NCBI GenBank assembly: GCA_017442225.1
Contig: JAFSAR010000001.1
Coordinates: 1-64,000 of the forward strand
Direction: 5' to 3'
Source: Clostridia bacterium
Lineage (GTDB): Bacteria; Bacillota; Clostridia; Oscillospirales; Acutalibacteraceae
DNA: 64,000 bases
Position numbers and translations under genes: made by a program. This document shows, piece by piece, positions 42,607 to 53,400 of this stretch. The notes below the pieces were generated by a model that worked only from the letters and a program-made list of their open reading frames with translations, searched no databases and was not told where the DNA came from. Position 1 is the stretch's first letter. Each line of letters starts with the position of its first letter.

Positions 42607-43734
42607 TTACATTATGCTACATTCAGGAATGTTAAGTATTTTCATCAATTGCTCTACAGCGTCGTCGTACGTATCAAAATTGATTACGTAATCACAAATT
42701 TCCATATTCTTTTGCTCGTATTCGATTGCGGTAAGACGGTTTACTTTGTCCTCGATTGATGAATTTTTGCGCAAAATATTTGCCATAAGCGCTTTTTTAT
42801 CACGCTTCATATAAATTGTTACTACGTTTTTAAAATATGTTTTAAGCGACATTGCTCCGCAGATATCCATAGTAGTAAGCACTCGTTTGCCACGTGATAA
42901 AATTTCTTTAACATCGCCTCTTTTAGATCCGTAGCCGTGTCCTGCATACATAGTTGACTGAAACATTTGTCGGTTATCACACATTTCTCTAAAAGTTTCA
43001 AGTGATACATAGTTGTACCATGAATTTTCTTCAATTGCGGTCGGGTCCTTGGTTGTGTAACTTGTTAATTTTTCAAAGCATTTAGCCTTTTCTAAAAACT
43101 TTGTAGCAATTTTAGATTTACCACTACCTGACGGTCCTACAAGAACGACAATTTTAGGGTCTTCGGCTACTGCATCTTCTTTTACCGAATAACTATCAGC
43201 AATAACCTCAACCAGCTTTAAAAATTCATCATAATTGTTTACAGCAAGCATACCTGTGGCTTCTTGATTCCAGGGTCTGCGCATTAAAATCGGATATTTT
43301 GCCTTTGAATTTAAAATATTGTGCATCGCATCGTCAAACAAAATATCGGTGGCAATATTGTCCTTTCTAAATCCCATATAGATATGGTCTTGCGGAATTT
43401 CAGGAAATTCCTCTAAAATACGCTGCGCGCGAATACCCATAAATTCGGGCGGTACGGCTGTGCAAATATATACATCGGTCATTTGTGTAAGCTTACGCAC
43501 AAATTCTTTTGCACCCTTGTAAACCGGCTGTGTGCGATAAAATTCAGCATCGCTGAAATACGGATAAATGGCATCAGCGCGTGTACCAACCAAACCCCAA
43601 CGATCCTTTTCATAAATAGTCATTGGTGGGTCAAATTTATATTTTTCATTTGCTAAACGGATTGCGTATGCCGTGCATTCCATCAACAAATCATCAATAT
43701 CAAGTGCTGTTGATAATCTGTATTTTCTGCTCAT
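42607..43734 (-). CDS. Fusion of a HAD 5'-nucleotidase-like domain and a guanylate-kinase-like domain
   Basis: 375 residues. Residues 1-180 resemble the NT5C/5'(3')-deoxyribonucleotidase HAD family: nucleophile motif ALDIDDLLMEC (D-x-D near 12-14), motif II YICTAVPP, and metal motif ILFDDAMHN. Residues 200-375 have a P-loop VVLVGPSGSGKSKIA and a guanylate-kinase layout (TSYTTKDPT, YNYVS, YGSKRGDVKEIL, RGKRVLTTMDICGAM). Two Arg residues that hold GMP phosphate in canonical enzymes (TTR-x-PR) are Lys and Thr, so the nucleotide substrate may differ. The joint would place a nucleotidase and a kinase for related substrates in one chain. The ATG follows GGTGAGG. It is monocistronic. Confidence 0.8.
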   Translation of the reverse strand: MSRKYRLSTALDIDDLLMECTAYAIRLANEKYKFDPPMTIYEKDRWGLVGTRADAIYPYFSDAEFYRTQPVYKGAKEFVRKLTQMTDVYICTAVPPEFMGIRAQRILEEFPEIPQDHIYMGFRKDNIATDILFDDAMHNILNSKAKYPILMRRPWNQEATGMLAVNNYDEFLKLVEVIADSYSVKEDAVAEDPKIVVLVGPSGSGKSKIATKFLEKAKCFEKLTSYTTKDPTAIEENSWYNYVSLETFREMCDNRQMFQSTMYAGHGYGSKRGDVKEILSRGKRVLTTMDICGAMSLKTYFKNVVTIYMKRDKKALMANILRKNSSIEDKVNRLTAIEYEQKNMEICDYVINFDTYDDAVEQLMKILNIPECSIM

Positions 43735-43777
43735 TGTAGGTCCTCACCTTCTTTAGAAATAGTCTTTTTGCTAAAAA

Positions 43778-43814
43778 CAGCTTTCCGCGTTTGATACAGA
43801 AACACGGAAAGCTG
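43778..43814 (-). terminator. Terminator of the queuosine-precursor transporter gene
   Basis: CAGCTTTCCG (43778-43787) pairs with CGGAAAGCTG (43805-43814), extended by GTTT/AAAC. The minus-strand side continues into TTTTTAG. Confidence 0.85.
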
Positions 43815-43853
43815 CTTAATTTGCTAATATTATACAATAATTTAGATAACAAA

Positions 43854-44564
43854 TCAAGAAATATTTTTAATATACCCTTTATTCTTCATCCAACGTGCAA
43901 TATACACTATCGGAGTGTCTAATAGACTAGTGGCTATATATATAATATAACTTGACAGCATAATAGAAATAAATGTTTTTGTTTCATACATCCCCCAAAA
44001 TGCTATCGAGGTAAAAATCACGGTATTTAGAATTTGAGAAATAAGGGTTGAACCGTTATTTCGTAGCCATAAAAAACGTTTACTGTCCCCTGTTTTCTTT
44101 GAGGTTAAATCCCACCATTTATGATAAAGCCATACGTCAAAGCGTTGTGATACGACATAACCTATAAAGCTTGCGGCAAGCAAACGCGGTGTTGTACTGA
44201 AAATTGCGGTTATATGTTCCTTTGCCCAGTCGGTTGTGGCGGGCGTATAAAGCAACCAATATTGTGTAAACAAAAGCATTATAACCGAGGTAAAAACACC
44301 AAGCCACACAGCATGCGAGGCGCTTTTTTTACCTTCATTTTCACTTAATATATCGGTCACAAGATAGGTAGATGCAAACATAACGTTACCAAGCGTCTGC
44401 TGCATGCCAAAGCCGTCTACCAGCATTAATACTTCAATGTTTGCAAGTATGGTCGCAATGACCGTCATAACGTACATACCTATTTTACCAAACAGACGGT
44501 ATGCTACAAGCACGACGCCGTAAATAAGTATTATGGAGCCCATAAGTAATAATTCATTTTTCAT
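43854..44564 (-). CDS. Queuosine precursor transporter (VUT/YhhQ family)
   Basis: 236 residues with about six membrane helices. The family block FASTYLVTDILSENEGKKSASHAVWLG (near 63-90) is diagnostic. A second block is SFIGYVVSQRFDVWLYHKWW, followed by LRNNGSTLISQILNTVIF. The family imports preQ0, preQ1 or queuine for tRNA modification. A preQ1-type riboswitch with a transcription terminator lies directly upstream and supports this role. GGGAAA precedes the ATG. Confidence 0.9.
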   Translation of the reverse strand: MKNELLLMGSIILIYGVVLVAYRLFGKIGMYVMTVIATILANIEVLMLVDGFGMQQTLGNVMFASTYLVTDILSENEGKKSASHAVWLGVFTSVIMLLFTQYWLLYTPATTDWAKEHITAIFSTTPRLLAASFIGYVVSQRFDVWLYHKWWDLTSKKTGDSKRFLWLRNNGSTLISQILNTVIFTSIAFWGMYETKTFISIMLSSYIIYIATSLLDTPIVYIARWMKNKGYIKNIS

Positions 44565-44589
44565 AAAAATTTCCCTTTCAATAGGGGCA

Positions 44590-44674
44590 AAAAAGGTACA
44601 CCTATACTATGGGTGTACCTTCAAAGTTTTAGCCCATAGTTTTGTTTAAAGACAGGATGGTTTCGAACTGTCTT
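44590..44674 (-). promoter_or_regulatory. PreQ1-I riboswitch with transcriptional terminator
   Basis: In the minus-strand sense the aptamer stem AAGACAG (44668-44674) pairs with CTGTCTT (44649-44655) around a loop containing TTC and CCAT. The A-rich tail AAACAAAAC follows, then TATGG, whose ATGG can pair with loop CCAT as the pseudoknot. Next, ACTATGGG (44633-44640) can pair with CCCATAGT (44606-44613) as antiterminator. GGTACACC (44612-44619) pairs with GGTGTACC (44595-44602), followed by TTTTTTG, as terminator. The two pairings share bases and exclude each other. Ligand binding would sequester ATGG and favour termination, switching the transporter off. Confidence 0.8.
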
Positions 44675-44679
44675 ATTAA

Positions 44680-44708
44680 ATTTTATTATTTTACTACAAT
44701 ATTTACAA
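44680..44708 (-). promoter_or_regulatory. Predicted promoter of the riboswitch transcript
   Basis: TTGTAA (44703-44708), 17 bases, TAAAAT (44680-44685) on the minus strand, overlapping the end of leuS. The expected start is at the first bases of the aptamer stem. Confidence 0.6.
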
Positions 44709-47091
44709 GACGCTTTGGAACGTATAATTCCTTAATTATCGTCTTGCCCTCAATTTCAGCCGCTACGGCGTTATTTTCTTTTGCCAAAGAAATTGCGCTC
44801 ATGTTGTCAATATCGGCAGGAACCTTAATTCTCGCTTTGATTTTGCCGTTTACTTGAACTGCAATCTCAACAGCCGAGTCAATACACTTAGCGTCATCAT
44901 ACTTAGGCCACTCAGTTGCGTTAAGCATACCGTCAAAGCCTGCAATTTTCCATAGCTCCTCGGTAATATGAGGCGCAAATGGGTTAAGCAGTGTGATAAA
45001 TGTTTTAAACTCAGCACGGTTAATGCTACCTGTAGCAGCAATAGTGTTAAGCAATGACATAAGCGCCGCGATTGCCGTGTTCATCTTGAGACCCTCGATA
45101 TCATCGGTAACCTTTTTGATAGTCTTGTGAATTTCAGCCTCTATTTCAGAGCGGTAGCTGTCACCGTCAACCAAAACATCCTGTAAAGCAAATACTTTGT
45201 CAAGGAAGCGCTTGCTACCCTTAATAGATGACTGACTCCACGGAGCTGCCTTTTCAAAGTCGCCGATAAACATTTCATAAACACGCATTGTATCTGCACC
45301 ATAATCACGAATAATTTCATCGGGATTTACAACGTTACCGCGTGACTTAGACATTTTTTCGCCGTTTTCACCTAAAATCATACCGTGGCTTGTGCGCTTT
45401 GCATACGGCTCTTTATTGGGCACTACACCAATATCGTAAAGGAACAAATGCCAGAAACGGCTGTAAAGCAAATGAAGTGTCGTATGCTCCATACCGCCGT
45501 TGTACCAATCGACAGGTCCCCAATATTCGAGCGCTTCTTTTGAAGCTAACGCATCGGGATTATTTGGGTCACAATAACGTAAGAAATACCATGATGAACC
45601 CGCCCACTGTGGCATTGTGTCGGTCTCGCGAGTTGCGGGAGCACCGCAGCAAGGACAAGTAGTATTTACCCAATCAGTCATTTTCGCAAGCGGTGATTCG
45701 CCGTTGTCGGTAGGCTCATAAGAGTCAACGTTAGGCAGTGTAAGCGGTAACTCATTTTCAGGCAACGGTACGTAACCGCACTTTTCACAATAAACCATAG
45801 GTATTGGCTCGCCCCAATATCTCTGGCGTGAGAACACCCAGTCACGAAGCTTGTAGTTAGTCTTACGTTTACCTAAGCCATTTTCGGTTAACCATTCCTG
45901 AATCTTAACCTTTGCATCTTCTACAGACAAGCCGTTTAAGAAATCAGAGTTTACCATAACACCTGTGTTACAGTCAGTAAAGGCTTCTTGCTCTACATTA
46001 CCGCCTGCAACAACCTCAATTATCGGCAAACCAAATTTCTTAGCAAAATCCCAGTCGCGAGTATCGTGCGCGGGTACCGCCATAATAGCGCCTGTGCCGT
46101 AAGAAATAAGTACGTAGTCGGAAATAAATATCGGAATTTCGGTATTGTTTACGGGGTTTACAGCCTTAATGCCCTTTAGCATTACACCCGTCTTATCCTT
46201 TGCAAGCTCGGTACGCTCAAAATCAGATTTTTTTGCCGCTTCTTGCTTGTAAGCTAAAACCTCGTCATAGTTCTCAATTTTATCAGCCCATTTTTCAATT
46301 AGCGGGTGCTCAGGTGACAACACGGTGTATGTAGCACCGAAAAGTGTGTCAGCACGGGTGGTAAATACCTCAAAGGTGTCGCCGATTGTACTGCCAAAGC
46401 TTACAAGAGTACCGTATGAACGGCCAATCCAATTTCGTTGTTGGGTCTTAACACGGTCGATAAAGTCAACCTCATCAAGACCGTCAAGCAGTTTTTCTGC
46501 ATAGTCGGTGATTTTAAGCATCCACTGACTCTTTTCACGATGCACAACCTCACTGCCGCAACGCTCACAAACGCCGTTTACAACCTCTTCGTTAGCGAGT
46601 ACACATTTACACGACGTGCACCAGTTAACCGACATCTTGCTTTTATATGCAAGACCTTTTTTGTAAAGTTGTAAGAAAATCCACTGTGTCCATTTGTAGT
46701 ATTCAGGGTCAGTAGTATTAACTTCCCTATCCCAATCAAATGAAAAACCGAGTGATTTTAACTGACGCTTAAAGTTAGCGATGTTATTTTTGGTAACCTC
46801 GGCAGGATGAATATGATTTTTTATTGCAAAGTTTTCGGTAGGTAGACCAAATGCATCCCAACCCATAGGATAAAGCACGTTATAGCCTTGCAAGCGCTTT
46901 TTACGCGCAACAATATCAATCGCGGTATATGAACGTGGATGACCTACGTGCAGACCCTGACCTGACGGATACGGGAACTCCACAAGTCCGTAAAATTTTG
47001 GCAAGGTGTAGTCGTCTTTAGCCGCAAAGGTTTTATTTTCATCCCAGATTTGCTGCCATTTTTTTTCAATTTCGGTATAATTGTATTTCAT
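44686..47091 (-). CDS. leuS: Leucyl-tRNA synthetase
   Basis: 801 residues. Charges tRNA-Leu. The class I motifs are [17 protein letters not shown] (HIGH-type, near 41) and EKMSKSRGN (KMSKS). The zinc-ribbon-like region has [13 protein letters not shown] and CERCG, and CPCCGAP lies in the zinc-2 domain. The editing domain with [12 protein letters not shown] and [10 protein letters not shown] is complete. The ATG is at 47091, two bases after the rsfS stop. It is the last gene of the long minus-strand run; I see no terminator between it and the riboswitch other than that of the riboswitch. Confidence 0.98.
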   Translation of the reverse strand: MKYNYTEIEKKWQQIWDENKTFAAKDDYTLPKFYGLVEFPYPSGQGLHVGHPRSYTAIDIVARKKRLQGYNVLYPMGWDAFGLPTENFAIKNHIHPAEVTKNNIANFKRQLKSLGFSFDWDREVNTTDPEYYKWTQWIFLQLYKKGLAYKSKMSVNWCTSCKCVLANEEVVNGVCERCGSEVVHREKSQWMLKITDYAEKLLDGLDEVDFIDRVKTQQRNWIGRSYGTLVSFGSTIGDTFEVFTTRADTLFGATYTVLSPEHPLIEKWADKIENYDEVLAYKQEAAKKSDFERTELAKDKTGVMLKGIKAVNPVNNTEIPIFISDYVLISYGTGAIMAVPAHDTRDWDFAKKFGLPIIEVVAGGNVEQEAFTDCNTGVMVNSDFLNGLSVEDAKVKIQEWLTENGLGKRKTNYKLRDWVFSRQRYWGEPIPMVYCEKCGYVPLPENELPLTLPNVDSYEPTDNGESPLAKMTDWVNTTCPCCGAPATRETDTMPQWAGSSWYFLRYCDPNNPDALASKEALEYWGPVDWYNGGMEHTTLHLLYSRFWHLFLYDIGVVPNKEPYAKRTSHGMILGENGEKMSKSRGNVVNPDEIIRDYGADTMRVYEMFIGDFEKAAPWSQSSIKGSKRFLDKVFALQDVLVDGDSYRSEIEAEIHKTIKKVTDDIEGLKMNTAIAALMSLLNTIAATGSINRAEFKTFITLLNPFAPHITEELWKIAGFDGMLNATEWPKYDDAKCIDSAVEIAVQVNGKIKARIKVPADIDNMSAISLAKENNAVAAEIEGKTIIKELYVPKRLVNIVVK

Positions 47092-47092
47092 C

Positions 47093-47458
47093 TTAATCGC
47101 CCTCTGCTTCATCAAGAATTGTTTCTAAATTTATATCCGTAGCGTCACTCCACATACTGTCAAGGTTGTAAAACTCACGCTCTTGGGGTGTGAATACGTG
47201 AACTATAACAGACGTGTAGTCAAGCACTATCCAGCCTGTAGATTTGCCCTCAATGTGATGAGGCTCTACCGATTGTTCCTTTAGTTTTTCTTCGACCTCA
47301 TCAGCAAGCGCGCGAACGTGGGTTGAAGAGGTTGCCGTTGCGATTACAAAGTAATCTGCAAGAGTTGTAAGGTCATCTATCTTAAGCGCTTTTAGCTGAC
47401 GCGCTTTTTTGTTGTTAAGCGCATTTGCGGCTATTTTTAAAATGTCTTGTGAATCCAT
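47093..47458 (-). CDS. rsfS: Ribosomal silencing factor RsfS
   Basis: 121 residues. It binds L14 on the large subunit and blocks subunit joining in slow growth. It has the conserved blocks [65 protein letters not shown]. The start overlaps the yqeK stop by one base. nadD-yqeK-rsfS is a widespread Firmicute order. Confidence 0.96.
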   Translation of the reverse strand: MDSQDILKIAANALNNKKARQLKALKIDDLTTLADYFVIATATSSTHVRALADEVEEKLKEQSVEPHHIEGKSTGWIVLDYTSVIVHVFTPQEREFYNLDSMWSDATDINLETILDEAEGD

Positions 47459-48030
47459 TATTCATTTCCTTTCAAAGCGTTTTCGTTATATGCATTTACA
47501 GTATCAAGGTGAAGCGGTTTACCACGTGATACTAAATCGTTTATTGTATATGAAAGCGCGTAATTAAGCGCTGCTTCCATAGATATCTCAACCTTCTGTC
47601 GCATTATGTCAATATCGTCATAATCACGGTCTGCGGACGTAAAATCAGCAAGATATAAAATCTTTTCAAGCTGAGTCATACCGGCTCGTGCCGTTGTATG
47701 ATAACGCACCGCCGTGATAATCTCTTTGTCATCAATACCAAGTATGTGTTCTATATATGTGGCGCCCGATATTGCGTGCCACAACTTTTCGGCATTTTTT
47801 TCAATATCGTTTAGCATTATACCAAATTCTGTAAAGATATGCAAGTGTTCTTGTTCGGTTGCGTTTTTTGTTATATCGTGCAACAGTCCTGCAAGATATG
47901 CTTTTTCAGTATCACCGCCATATTTTTTCGCAAGCCTTGCTGCCTCATCTGCGACACAAAGTGAATGGTAATACCTTTTAGGCTTAAGACGTTTTTCTAA
48001 AAGTTGTTTATATTCTGCATATTCATTCAT
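47458..48030 (-). CDS. yqeK: HD-domain phosphohydrolase YqeK (diadenosine tetraphosphatase)
   Basis: 190 residues. Characterised YqeK proteins symmetrically hydrolyse Ap4A. The HD signature is H22 in RYYHSLCVADEAARLA, then AGLLHDITKN, WHAISGATYIEHILG and AVRYHTTARAGMTQLEKILYLADF. It overlaps nadD by 8 bases and rsfS by one. Confidence 0.94.
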   Translation of the reverse strand: MNEYAEYKQLLEKRLKPKRYYHSLCVADEAARLAKKYGGDTEKAYLAGLLHDITKNATEQEHLHIFTEFGIMLNDIEKNAEKLWHAISGATYIEHILGIDDKEIITAVRYHTTARAGMTQLEKILYLADFTSADRDYDDIDIMRQKVEISMEAALNYALSYTINDLVSRGKPLHLDTVNAYNENALKGNE

Positions 48031-48604
48031 TGTAAATACCTTTTTTAATTATATAATTATAAACCTTTTCGGGTAATAAATTTTTATTTAAATTTTCACG
48101 CAGCTGCGTAGAAGATACCGAGATTATTTTTTTATCAACCGCTATAATTTCGGCGCCGAGATGTTGCATACGTTTAATATGATGCTCAAAATTATCCATA
48201 CCGTCACGGTCAAAAGCTATAAATGCGGTATCAATTATCAGCTCCTGCCACTTGTACCAGGTATCAAGTGTTGCCAACATATCACCGCCGATTACTATAT
48301 AAAACTTATCGGATGGATATTTGGTTTTTAACAGCTTTATTGTATCGGCCGAATAGCTTTTGCCCTCTCGCTCGAATTCTATAAGGCAAAGCTCCGCTTT
48401 ATAAAAATCCTTGCACACAAGCTCGCACATCTTAATTCGGTCGGCATTGTCTGCCAAAAAATCACAGGTTTTATGCGGCGGAATTTTATCGGGCATAAGA
48501 AGTACACGGTCAATAATATCTAGACCGCATACACATTCGAGCATCTGATAATGCCCTATATGAAAAGGATTGAACGTACCGCCAAAAACTGCAATATTTG
48601 CCAT
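48023..48604 (-). CDS. nadD: Nicotinate-nucleotide adenylyltransferase
   Basis: 193 residues. Makes deamido-NAD from nicotinate mononucleotide and ATP. The nucleotidyltransferase loop is VFGGTFNPFHIGHYQM (H-x-G-H type), with LMPDKIPPHK and the C-terminal ISVSSTQLREN (S-T-x-L/I-R motif). It starts right next to the yhbY stop and overlaps yqeK. Confidence 0.97.
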   Translation of the reverse strand: MANIAVFGGTFNPFHIGHYQMLECVCGLDIIDRVLLMPDKIPPHKTCDFLADNADRIKMCELVCKDFYKAELCLIEFEREGKSYSADTIKLLKTKYPSDKFYIVIGGDMLATLDTWYKWQELIIDTAFIAFDRDGMDNFEHHIKRMQHLGAEIIAVDKKIISVSSTQLRENLNKNLLPEKVYNYIIKKGIYNE

Positions 48605-48898
48605 TTACTTCACCAATTTTATAGTCTTATTATTTTTACTTTCACGGTAGAGAATAAAACGGTAGCCAATAACCTGAACTACGTCAGCGCCAACACGCTC
48701 TGCAATTGTATCAGCCGCAACACGTGACGTATCGGGACAGGTCTCAAGCACGCGCATTTTTATAAGCTCACGCGCTTCCAAAGCCTCGTCAACCTGCTTT
48801 ATAAGCTGGTCGTTTATACCGCCTTTTCCTACCTGAAAAATTGCCTCATAGGTATTTGCCATACCGCGAAGCTGTGCTCTTTGTCTACTGTTTAACAT
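48605..48898 (-). CDS. yhbY: RNA-binding protein YhbY (CRM domain)
   Basis: 97 residues. A single CRM domain with LRGMANTYEAIFQVGKGGIND (G-K-G-G loop) and LIKMRVLETC. It is associated with 50S precursors. It lies between the rdgB gene, with which it overlaps by one base (TAATG), and nadD. The obg gene often found beside it is absent here. Confidence 0.93.
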   Translation of the reverse strand: MLNSRQRAQLRGMANTYEAIFQVGKGGINDQLIKQVDEALEARELIKMRVLETCPDTSRVAADTIAERVGADVVQVIGYRFILYRESKNNKTIKLVK

Positions 48899-49503
48899 TA
48901 TTTTTCCTCATTTGTTTCAATATATTTTTTAAGTTCTTCTTTAAAAAGTTTGAGCGCTTTACCGCGATGGCTGATGCTGTCTTTTTGCTCAGGAGTGAGT
49001 TCTGCCATATACCCGAGTTCGCTTATAAAATACGGGTCATAGCCAAAACCGCCGTTACCGTGGGGCTCAAAAGCAATTTTGCCCTCACACTCACCTCTTA
49101 CTGTAAAATGTCTGCCGTCGGGAAAAACACAGGCGATTGCCGCAACATAGCGCGCGGTGCGCTTCCCTACAGGCACGCCGTCTAATTCTTTAAGAAGTTT
49201 TTGATTGTTGGACTCATCATTGCCGTGCTCGCCCGAATAACGCGCGGAATATATACCGGGTGCGCCATCAAGATAATCAACGCATAGACCCGAATCATCA
49301 GCAACCGAGATAAGCCCTGTGTTTTTAAGACCGTCCTTTGCCTTAATTATTGCATTTTCTTCAAATGTAGAGCCATCCTCTATAGGCTCAGGAAATTCTT
49401 GGGCGAAGTCTTTTTGACTTAAAACCACAAAACCCATAGGAATTAAGATTCGTTCAAGCTCGGCGAGTTTCTTTTGATTTTTGGTCGCAATAAAAATTTT
49501 CAT
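48898..49503 (-). CDS. rdgB: XTP/dITP pyrophosphatase (RdgB/HAM1)
   Basis: 201 residues. Removes XTP, ITP and dITP from the nucleotide pool. It has the N-terminal IFIATKNQKKLAELERIL, the block SVADDSGLCVDYLDGAPGIYSARYSGEHG and FGYDPYF, and ends HRGKALKLF. The start is ATG 49503, after GGGTGA inside the end of ftsY; an in-frame upstream codon at 49578 lies within ftsY and is rejected. Confidence 0.96.
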   Translation of the reverse strand: MKIFIATKNQKKLAELERILIPMGFVVLSQKDFAQEFPEPIEDGSTFEENAIIKAKDGLKNTGLISVADDSGLCVDYLDGAPGIYSARYSGEHGNDESNNQKLLKELDGVPVGKRTARYVAAIACVFPDGRHFTVRGECEGKIAFEPHGNGGFGYDPYFISELGYMAELTPEQKDSISHRGKALKLFKEELKKYIETNEEK

Positions 49504-49504
49504 A

Positions 49505-50419
49505 CTATTCACCCAAATCAAAAATACCGTCAGCAAATTCCTTTGCATCAAAGGGTTGCAAGTCATCAATACCCTCACCCACGCCGACGTATTTTACGGG
49601 AATGCCAAGTTCATTGTGAATAGCAATCACAATACCGCCCTTTGCCGTACCGTCAAGCTTGGTAAGCACAATGCCCGTAATATCGGCAACGTTTTTAAAT
49701 TCGCGCGCCTGATTTACGGCATTTTGACCCGTAGCGGCGTCAAGCACCAACAAGGTTTCAATTGAAGCATCGGGTAATTCACGCTTTATAATGCGATATA
49801 TTTTAGCAAGCTCATCCATCAGGTTTTTCTTGTTGTGTAGTCTGCCAGCGGTATCGCAAATGATAACGTCAGCACCCTTTGATTTTGCCGATGCAATTGT
49901 GTCAAAAACAACCGACGCGGGATCAGAGCCCTCTACGCTTTTAACCATAGAAACCCCTGCTCTGTCTGCCCATACACCAAGCTGGTCAATAGCAGCCGCG
50001 CGGAAGGTATCGGCAGCGCCAAGCACTATCTTTTTGCCCGAGTCCTTAAGCATTAAAGACATTTTACCGATGGTTGTTGTTTTGCCGACGCCGTTAACAC
50101 CGATAACTAAGATTACCGACGGTTTTGTGTCAAGCTTTAACGCGGTATCGCAACCCAACATTTCAACAATTATATCGTGCATTATGCCCTTTGTTTGTGA
50201 GGGGTCGGTAATACCGTCGCGTTTAACACGCGCACGCAACTCCTCACAAATTTTAAGTGACGTTTCAACGCCAATGTCTGACATAACAAGCAGTTCTTCA
50301 AGTTCTTCAAACAAATCTTCGTCTATTTTTGTAAAACTGTTGATTATGTTTGTGATTCCATCGGAAATGCTCGCCTTGGTCTTTTGCAGACCCGCTTTTA
50401 TTTTACTGAATAAACCCAT
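49505..50419 (-). CDS. ftsY: Signal recognition particle receptor FtsY
   Basis: 304 residues. The GTPase receptor for Ffh and 4.5S RNA in co-translational membrane targeting. Motifs: GVNGVGKTTTIGK (P loop), DTAGRLHNKKNLM, TKLDGTAKGG and the insertion DTFRAAAIDQL. The acidic A domain is almost missing, leaving a short amphipathic start MGLFSKIKAGLQKTK for membrane contact, as in other short Gram-positive FtsY. The start is ATG 50419 after GGGAGC. It follows smc directly. Confidence 0.97.
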   Translation of the reverse strand: MGLFSKIKAGLQKTKASISDGITNIINSFTKIDEDLFEELEELLVMSDIGVETSLKICEELRARVKRDGITDPSQTKGIMHDIIVEMLGCDTALKLDTKPSVILVIGVNGVGKTTTIGKMSLMLKDSGKKIVLGAADTFRAAAIDQLGVWADRAGVSMVKSVEGSDPASVVFDTIASAKSKGADVIICDTAGRLHNKKNLMDELAKIYRIIKRELPDASIETLLVLDAATGQNAVNQAREFKNVADITGIVLTKLDGTAKGGIVIAIHNELGIPVKYVGVGEGIDDLQPFDAKEFADGIFDLGE

Positions 50420-50420
50420 T

Positions 50421-53400
50421 TTATGCTCCCTGATTTTCAAGTAATTTCTTTTCAAGCTCGGCAACATTTAGCTCAAGCAGCTTTGTAACACCCTTTTCCT
50501 GCATTGTTACACCGTAAAGCATATCAGCGGCTTCCATAGTACCGCGGCGGTGTGTTACGCAGATAAACTGTGTATTAAAGTCAGAGCGCTTCATATAGTC
50601 TGCAAAACGGTCAACGTTTATATCATCAAGCGCGGTGTCTACCTCATCGAGAAAGCAGAACGGAGGCGCGTTAACCTTCATAATTGCAAAGTAAATAGAA
50701 AGTGCTACAAGCGCCTTTTCACCGCCCGAAAGTCCGTTAAGGCTTGGCACGTTTTTACCGGGCAAACGAGCCTCGATATCAATACCGCTTTCAAGAACAT
50801 TGTCGGGGTCAGTAAGTTTAAGTTCGGCACTACCGCCGCCAAAAAGTTCACGGAAAGTTTTTGTAAAGTTTTCATTTATTTTATTAAAACCAACAACAAA
50901 CATTTCCTGCATCTGAGCGGTAAGCTGATTGATAAGCTTACGAAGCTCTGCGCGTGCTTTTTCGACGTCATCTACCTGAGCATTCATAAAGTCGTAACGT
51001 TCTTTGACCTCTTTGTATTCTTCAATAGCGGATACGTTAACGTTACCAAGTGAACGGATTTTTGACTTAGTTTCGGCAAGACGCTTCTTTGCCTCGGCTG
51101 GCTTGTCAATTTCTATGCCAATATTTTCCGCCTCACTCTTGGTCAGCTGATACTCGTCGTACAACTGACGTATAACGTCGTCATACTCTTTCATCATAAC
51201 GTCTTTACGCTCGGTAAGACGCGCAAGCTCACCACCGATTTTCTCACGCTCTAAGGTGCGTTCGCGCTCGCTTGAACGAAGCTCAACACCCGATTTTTCA
51301 ACAGCATTTCGCTCGTTCATAAGATTTTCAATATCTTTATTATACTCGGCAATTTTTTGCTTAATATTATCAATCTCATCTATGTGAGTCGCGATATCGG
51401 TTTTAAGCTGTGAAATCTTAAAGTCTACCGCAGCAATTTCAGCATCAATACCGCTTACACGCTCGGCGCGGTTTGATATAGAATTTTGTATATCATCTGC
51501 CGACGCGATAAGCGCTGTCATATCCTTTTGATTTTCAATAATCTGCAGTTTAATATCGGTTATCTCGTTAGTTAGTGCCTCGCGATTTTGAGATAACGTA
51601 TCTCTGCCGCCTGTCATTTGGTCAATCTCTGCCTGAATTGATGATTTCTGCGCTTCAAGCTCTGCAATCTGTTTTGCGGCATAATTTGATTTATCGTTAA
51701 GCAGCTTGATCTTTTCATCACTGCCGTCACGCTCTTCTGTCAAAGAGGAAATAGTAGCATTTACGTTGTTTAACAAATCATCAATACGTTTAAGCTCTGC
51801 CAACGCGCGTATTTTATCCTCGTTCGCATTGGTCAAATCAGCATTTACAGCGGTAATATCGGCATTAACCTCTGCCACAGCAGAAACCGCAGTGTCCAAT
51901 TCTTTAAGAGTTGCCTTTTCTTTCTCGGACAATTTTTCTATTTCAGACTCAAGGCGTTTGATATCTGCCGCGCGGCTGAGCATACCTGCCTGTTTTACAA
52001 GTGAGCCACCCGTAAACGAACCGCCAGGATTTATAACCTGACCGTCAAGAGATACGACCTTTACCCTGTAATTATATTTTTTAGCAAGGGTTGTAGCAGA
52101 ATCAATATCCTCTGTAACAACGGTACCTGCAAGCAGATATTTAATTATAGTTTCGTACTTTTTATCTACAGTTACAAGGTCAGATGCAATTCCAACAAAA
52201 CCGTATATATCGTCAAAACCGTTTTCTTTAAACTCTCGGGCACTTATTGATGATATCGGCAAAAACGTAGCTCTACCCGCATTATTGGTTTTCAGATAAT
52301 TGATAGCGCGTTTGGCATCTGCTTCGGTGTCAACAACAACGTTCTGAATTGCATTGCCAAGAGCTGTTTCAATAGCAACCGAGTATTTTTTATCAACAGA
52401 AATAAGTTTTGAAAGTGGACCGTGCACACCGCGTAAAATACCTTTTTCAGACTCGGAAACCACTTCTTTAACCGCGTGAGAAAAGCCCTCCATACTGTTT
52501 TCAAGTTCGGTAAGAATTTGCACTCTGCGACGTTTCGCTTCAATATCAAGATGCAGCTCATTGCTCTTGTCAGTAAGTTCTTTCATCTCGGTATTGCGGT
52601 TTTCAAGCCTTAGTTCATATCCTTTAATTGAATTTTGTAAAGAAATAATTGTATCCTCGGTTTTATCTAAAAGTTCCTTAGTTTCATCAAAATCGTTTGT
52701 CAGAGTTTCTTTTTCACACTCGTTTTGGCTTAGTAAATCTTCGATAATACCTCTGCGTGAATTTATTTCATCGATTGAGGTATTGGAGGTTGTCATTTCA
52801 ACACGTAAATCCGAGGTCTTAACCGACAACAAATTAAGAGTCTTAATCTGTTCCTCAATTTTTCGTGAAATGCTTTCACTGTCGCTTAAAAGATTATTAA
52901 GATTGTTTTCGAGTTCGGATAATTTAACGTTCAATTCTTTTATTATTTCTTGCTTTTGGGCAGCCGCAGCGCGCTTGCTTTCAATCTCAAGCTTTGCGGT
53001 AGTATCTGATTCCTCTAAAGCAATTTTTTCAGCGCCGAGACGCTCAATCGTTTCATTATTATGTAAAATATCGTTATTTAAAACCGAAATTTCGCCCTCG
53101 AATTTTACCGTTTCTTCGTTAGAAGACGATATCCTTTGACGGATGTTTTCTATCTGTGACGTAATAAAGGTAAATTGTGCGGTGTTTTGCTCTGATTGTG
53201 TGTCAAAATCAGCAAGTGCTTCCTCAATCTCTTTGTACTGCATTTGCGCTGTTACGATTTTGCTTTCTTGCGCACGCAAAGCATCTTTTGAATTATTAAG
53301 AGTATAAAGCCAAAGACCGATTTCGAGTTGTTTTTTATCCTCGGCAAGCGCTAAAAACTTTTCCGCCTTCTTGCTTTGCTCTTCCAAAGGTCCGACACGT

